From positions 248,001-312,000 of the forward strand of contig CAWAYV010000027.1 of the NCBI GenBank assembly GCA_963786295.1: 64,000 bases of DNA. The letters are read 5' to 3'. Made by a program: the position numbers and the translations under genes. Under the pieces are notes generated by a model. That model was given only the letters and a program-made list of their open reading frames with translations, was not told the DNA's origin and did no database searches. Source of the stretch: JACCZX01 sp963786295. Lineage in GTDB: Bacteria; Pseudomonadota; Gammaproteobacteria; Burkholderiales; Burkholderiaceae_F. The first letter of the stretch is position 1. The number at the start of each line of letters is the position of its first letter. Of the stretch, positions 60,079-64,000 are shown piece after piece.

Positions 60079-62997
60079 ATGTATACGGAACTGAGGCGAG
60101 AGATCGATTACGGCACGCCGGCCCGCATTTCGGCTGACAGCGTGACGCTGGAGATCGACGGCGTCGCTGTCACGGTGCCGAAGGGCACGTCACTGATGCG
60201 CGCGGCCGCCGAGGCGGGCATCGGTGTGCCAAAGCTATGCGCGACCGATAGCCTGCAGGCGTTTGGTTCGTGCCGGTTATGCCTGGTCGAGATCGAAGGC
60301 CGCAAGGGCTATCCGGCCTCGTGCACGACGCCGGCCGAGGCCGGCATGAAGGTGCACACGCAAAGCGACCGGCTGCAGCAGCTGCGTCGCGGCGTGATGG
60401 AGCTTTACATGTCCGACCATCCGGCAGACTGCCAGGCGTGCAGCCGGATGAACGGCGATTGCGAACTGCAGGAAATGGCGGTCGCGGTCGGGCTGTCCGA
60501 TGTGCGATATGGCATCGGTGGCCAATACGGCGGCGCGCACCACTTGAATGACACGAAAGACGAATCCAACCCGTACTTCGCTTATGACCCGGCGAAGTGC
60601 ATCGTCTGCTACCGCTGCGTGCGCGCGTGCGAGGAAACGCAGGGCACGTTCGCGCTAACGGTCAGCGGCCGTGGCTTCGAGTCGCGGATAGTGGCCGGGC
60701 AGGACCAGGCGTTCATGGACAGCGAATGCGTCAGTTGCGGTGCCTGCGTGCAGGCGTGCCCGACGGGTTCGCTGCAGGAAAAAACGGTGATCAAGCTCGG
60801 CCTGCCCGAGCAAAGCGTCATCACGACGTGCGCGTATTGCGGCGTCGGCTGCGGATTCAGAGCCGAGATGAAGGGCAGCCAGGTCGTCAACATGGTGCCG
60901 TGGAAGGACGGCAAGGCCAACGAAGGCCACTCGTGCGTCAAAGGCCGCTTCGCGTGGGGCTACGCGACGCACAAGGACCGCATCACGAAGCCGATGATTC
61001 GCAAGAAGATCAGCGATCCGTGGCAGGAGGTGAGCTGGGACGAAGCGATCAACTACGCCGCTTCGGAGTTCAGGCGCCTGCAGGCGACGTACGGCAAGGA
61101 TTCGATCGGCGGCATCACGTCGTCACGCTGCACCAACGAAGAAACGTATCTGGTGCAGAAACTGGTGCGCGCGGCGTTCGGCAACAACAACGTCGACACC
61201 TGCGCGCGCGTGTGTCATTCGCCGACCGGCTACGGTCTGGGCCAGACGTTCGGCACGTCGGCGGGCACGCAGACCTTCAAGTCGGTCGAGAAGTCCGACG
61301 TGATCATGATCATCGGCGCCAACCCGACCGATGCGCATCCGGTGTTCGCGTCGCGCATGCGCAGGCGTCTGCGCGAGGGCGCAAAGCTGATCATCGTCGA
61401 TCCGCGCAAGATCGACCTGGTCGACTCGCCGCACGTGAAGGCGGATTTCCACCTGCCGCTGAAGCCCGGCACCAACGTCGCGGTCATCACGGCGCTGGCG
61501 CATGTGGTCGTCACCGAAGGCCTGCTCGCCGAGCAGTACATCGGCGAGCGCTGCGACGACAAGAGCTTCCGCGATTGGAGGGAATTCGTCGCGCGGCCCG
61601 AGAACTCGCCCGAAGCATTCGAGGCGGTCACCGGCGTGAGCGCGGCGCTGGTACGCGGCGCGGCGCGCCTGTTCGCGACCGGCAACGTCGAAGGCAAGCT
61701 CGGCGAGCGCCGGCCCAACAGCGCGATCTACTACGGCCTGGGCGTGACCGAGCATGCACAAGGCTCGACGATGGTGATGGGCATCGCCAACCTCGCGATG
61801 GCCACCGGCAACGTCGGCCGCGAAGGTGTCGGCGTGAATCCGCTACGCGGCCAGAACAACGTGCAGGGCTCGTGCGACATGGGTTCGTTCCCGCACGAGC
61901 TGCCGGGCTACCGGCATATCTCCGACAGCACGGTGCGCAGCACGTTTGATGCGGCGTGGGGTGTGACGCTGAACCCGGAGCCGGGCTTGCGCATTCCGAA
62001 CATGTTCGACGCCGCGCAGGACGGCAGCTTCAAGGGCCTGTACTGCCAGGGCGAAGACATCGTGCAGTCCGACCCGAACACGCAGCACGTGGCGGCCGCG
62101 CTGATGGCGTTGGAATGCGTCGTCGTGCAGGACATCTTCCTCAACGAGACGGCCAAGTATGCGCATGTGTTCTTGCCCGGCTCGTCGTTCCTCGAGAAGG
62201 ACGGCACGTTCACCAACGCCGAGCGGCGCATCTCGCGCGTGCGCAAGGTGATGGAGCCGCTGGCCGGCCTGGCCGACTGGGAAGTGACGGTCAAGCTGTC
62301 GAACGCGCTCGGCTATCCGATGCACTACACGCACCCCGAGCAGATCATGGACGAGATCGCCGAGCTGACGCCCACGTTCCGTGGCGTGAGCTTCGAGAAG
62401 ATCGACCGCCTGGGCAGTGTGCAGTGGCCGTGCAACGAAAACACCGATGAAGCCGGCACGGCGATCATGCACGTCGGCAAGTTCGTGCGCGGCAAGGGCC
62501 GCTTCATCATCACGCAGTACGTGCCGAGCGAAGAGAAAGTGACGCGCAAGTACCCGCTGTTGCTGACCACCGGCCGCATCCTGTCGCAGTACAACGTCGG
62601 TGCACAGACGCGCCGCACCGAGAACAACCGGTGGCACGACGAGGACCGGCTGGATATCCACCCGCACGACGCGCAGGATCGCGGCATCAAGAACGGCGAC
62701 TGGGTCGGCGTCGAAAGCCGCGCCGGCCAGACCGTGATGCGCGCGGTGCTGAGCGAGAACATGCAGCCGGGTGTGATTTACACGACGTTCCACTTTCCCG
62801 AGTCGGGTGCCAACGTCATCACCACCGACAGCTCGGACTGGGCCACCAACTGCCCCGAGTACAAGGTCACTGCGGTGCAGGTGATGCCGGTGGCGCAGCC
62901 GTCGAGCTGGCAGCGCAAGTACTCGGCGTTCAACACGACGCAGCTGGACCTGCTGGCGCAGGCCAGGAAGAAACCGGCTGAGGTCGTGGGCAATTGA
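60079..62997 (+). CDS. fdsA: formate dehydrogenase alpha subunit, molybdenum-containing
   Basis: 972 residues, intact. The ATG at 60079 follows AGGAG at 60068-60072; the frame is open further upstream inside fdsB. The N-terminal part (about 1-240) is NuoG-like with a [2Fe-2S] (CRLCLVEIEGRKGYPASC) and several [4Fe-4S] clusters (CIVCYRCVRACEE, CVSCGACVQACPTG). The catalytic molybdopterin domain begins at CAYCGVGCGF; the active-site Cys is in DTCARVCHSPTGYGLGQT and is an ordinary TGC codon, not selenocysteine. The C-terminal dinucleotide-binding domain ends with FHFPESGANVITTDSSDWA. It oxidises formate to CO2. Confidence 0.95.
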   Translation: MYTELRREIDYGTPARISADSVTLEIDGVAVTVPKGTSLMRAAAEAGIGVPKLCATDSLQAFGSCRLCLVEIEGRKGYPASCTTPAEAGMKVHTQSDRLQQLRRGVMELYMSDHPADCQACSRMNGDCELQEMAVAVGLSDVRYGIGGQYGGAHHLNDTKDESNPYFAYDPAKCIVCYRCVRACEETQGTFALTVSGRGFESRIVAGQDQAFMDSECVSCGACVQACPTGSLQEKTVIKLGLPEQSVITTCAYCGVGCGFRAEMKGSQVVNMVPWKDGKANEGHSCVKGRFAWGYATHKDRITKPMIRKKISDPWQEVSWDEAINYAASEFRRLQATYGKDSIGGITSSRCTNEETYLVQKLVRAAFGNNNVDTCARVCHSPTGYGLGQTFGTSAGTQTFKSVEKSDVIMIIGANPTDAHPVFASRMRRRLREGAKLIIVDPRKIDLVDSPHVKADFHLPLKPGTNVAVITALAHVVVTEGLLAEQYIGERCDDKSFRDWREFVARPENSPEAFEAVTGVSAALVRGAARLFATGNVEGKLGERRPNSAIYYGLGVTEHAQGSTMVMGIANLAMATGNVGREGVGVNPLRGQNNVQGSCDMGSFPHELPGYRHISDSTVRSTFDAAWGVTLNPEPGLRIPNMFDAAQDGSFKGLYCQGEDIVQSDPNTQHVAAALMALECVVVQDIFLNETAKYAHVFLPGSSFLEKDGTFTNAERRISRVRKVMEPLAGLADWEVTVKLSNALGYPMHYTHPEQIMDEIAELTPTFRGVSFEKIDRLGSVQWPCNENTDEAGTAIMHVGKFVRGKGRFIITQYVPSEEKVTRKYPLLLTTGRILSQYNVGAQTRRTENNRWHDEDRLDIHPHDAQDRGIKNGDWVGVESRAGQTVMRAVLSENMQPGVIYTTFHFPESGANVITTDSSDWATNCPEYKVTAVQVMPVAQPSSWQRKYSAFNTTQLDLLAQARKKPAEVVGN

Positions 62998-63857
62998 AAC
63001 CCGACGACGCCGCGTTGCGTCCGGCCGGTGCCAGCCAGGCAACGGTTACGACGCATCGCGCCGGTCGCACCGAGCGCGCGACCGACTGGCTGGCCGACGA
63101 GGTGCCGGTGGCGCTCGTGTTCAATGGCATCTCGCATGCCGTGATGCTGGCGACGCCGGCTGACCTCGACGATTTCGCGCTCGGATTCGGCCTCACCGAA
63201 GGATTGCTGGCTGAAGCGTCAGAGCTGCATGACGTTGAGGTTCAGCGAGACGCGGCTGGGCATCGAAGTGCATATGGAAGTCGCCGGCGCCTGCGAGTTC
63301 AGGCTGAAGGAACGGCGCCGCAATCTGACCGGCCGCACCGGCTGCGGCCTGTGCGGTACCGAGAGCCTTGAGCACGTGCATCGCGCTTTGCCGGCGTTCA
63401 CGTTTGGCGCGCAGCGCATTCACGTCACCGCAGCCGCCGTGGCCCGCGCGCTGCGCAGCTTGCGCGAGGCGCAGGCACTGCAGCAGTCCACCGGCGCTGC
63501 GCACGCCGCCGCCTGGTGCAGCCCTGACGGCGAGGCTTTGCTCTTGCGCGAGGATATCGGCCGTCACAACGCGCTCGACAAGTTGGCCGGTGCGATGTCG
63601 CGTGCGCGAACCGATGCGAGCCAGGGCTTCGTCTGCGTCACCAGCCGCGCGAGTTTCGAGATGGTGCAGAAGACCGCGATGATCGGCGCCTCGATGCTGG
63701 TTGCGGTGTCTGCGCCGACGGTGTTGGCGGTGCGCACGCGCAAGCTGCGGGTATGGCGCTCGCAGGCTTCGCGCGCCGGGACGACTTCGTTGCCTACACG
63801 GCGCCCGAGCGGTTCGGTCTTGCTGCGGCTACGCCCACATCCTCATCGACCGATTAG
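62994..63857 (+). CDS. fdhD: formate dehydrogenase accessory sulfurtransferase FdhD, frameshifted
   Basis: About 287 residues over three frames; a TTG at 62994 overlaps the fdsA stop. LADEVPVALVFNGISHAVML starts the fold. After a break near 63255 comes TGRTGCGLCGTESLEHVHRA, with the two Cys that carry sulfur to the molybdenum cofactor, then LLLREDIGRHNALDKLAGAM and CVTSRASFEMVQKTAMIGAS. After a break near 63745 the end is AGMALAGFARRDDFVAYTAP. It is the FdsC position in the fdsGBACD operon. Confidence 0.9.
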
Positions 63858-63867
63858 GCGTAGCCGC

Positions 63868-64000
63868 ATGAATCCAAAAACGCTGGTTCACATGGCCAAT
63901 CGCATCGGCGAATTCTTCCAGGCGATGCCCGACCGGCAGGAAGCGTTGCATGGGCGTCGCCACGCACATCCGAAAATTCTGGGATCCGCGCATGCGGCGC
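63868..64000 (+). CDS. fdsD: formate dehydrogenase delta subunit, partial and frameshifted
   Basis: Small subunit cut by the window end. The ATG at 63868 gives MNPKTLVHMANRIGEFFQAM and PDRQEALHG. A one-base break at about 63955 then leads to VATHIRKFWDPRMRR, the family's conserved end region. FdsD helps assembly of the soluble NAD-dependent formate dehydrogenase; it lies 10 bases after fdhD. Confidence 0.85.
   Translation, partial: MNPKTLVHMANRIGEFFQAMPDRQEALHGRRHAHPKILGSAHAA

Noticed and set aside
58026..62997. Respiratory complex I subunits (nuoE, nuoF, nuoG)
   Set aside because: The catalytic molybdopterin domain with DTCARVCHSPTGYG, fdhD and fdsD identify formate dehydrogenase; no other nuo genes follow.
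60079..62997. Selenocysteine at the formate dehydrogenase active site
   Set aside because: The position is a TGC Cys codon and no in-frame TGA occurs.
60597..63042. Long frames on both strands (60597-61949 plus; 61843-63042 minus)
   Set aside because: Shadows of the intact fdsA gene in high-GC sequence.

Overview
The window looks like a chromosomal segment of a high-GC betaproteobacterium, most likely Burkholderiales or a close relative. The evidence is gene content and order: mpl, a VacB-type RNase, tonB, aroE and mtgA in a row; tkt-gap-pgk-pyk-fba leading to purC-purE-purK-tsaC; a Bug-type solute receptor; the aerobic box pathway for benzoyl-CoA; and an Fds-type NAD formate dehydrogenase. 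It also carries two different C-terminal protein-sorting signals, PEP-CTERM and GlyGly-CTERM. This placement is an inference, since no rRNA gene is present. I saw no tRNA or rRNA gene, CRISPR array, prophage or transposase gene.

Layout. 1-8.4 kb: end of mpl, a YqiA-like esterase, an SDR reductase, a VacB-like exoribonuclease, tonB, aroE, mtgA and mgtE, all on the plus strand. 8.4-16.6 kb: a KTSC protein and ubiD (minus), a lytic transglycosylase behind a 474-bp leader, malic enzyme, a CoxG-like protein, then rsmE and a fused speD-speE gene (minus). 17-31 kb: a central carbon cluster (tkt, gap, pgk, pyk, fba). A surface-protease island sits between gap and pgk: a small I9-like propeptide gene, two tandem subtilases ending in GlyGly-CTERM tails, and a convergent rhombosortase. 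31-36 kb: a large inverted repeat made of two MITE-like copies, an orphan Bug receptor, a PlsB-like acyltransferase and an M14 carboxypeptidase. 36-41 kb: dgkA, purC, purE, purK, tsaC, and a PEP-CTERM GDSL esterase with a possible sigma-54 promoter.

41-52 kb is an aromatic-acid module. On the minus strand bclA (benzoate-CoA ligase), an alpha/beta hydrolase and a five-gene branched-chain-type ABC transporter (livK-H-M-G-F) are packed into one operon. Divergent from it run boxC, boxB and a MaoC-like gene. boxA, the epoxidase reductase, is not in the window. 52-58 kb: an exported hypothetical protein, a large VIT/DUF2135 protein, an HdeD-like membrane protein and glutaryl-CoA dehydrogenase. 58-64 kb: the fdsG-B-A-C-D formate dehydrogenase operon, cut by the window end. 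BoxC releases formate on ring cleavage, so a nearby NAD-linked formate dehydrogenase makes metabolic sense.

A caution for every reader: about twenty genes, including essential ones such as pgk and pyk, are interrupted by single-base frameshifts. Their total spans still match family lengths and all key residues survive in one frame or another. In most cases I could phase, the frame advances by one, as if one extra base were present. I read these as sequencing or assembly indels, not pseudogenes, and give each such gene as one span.
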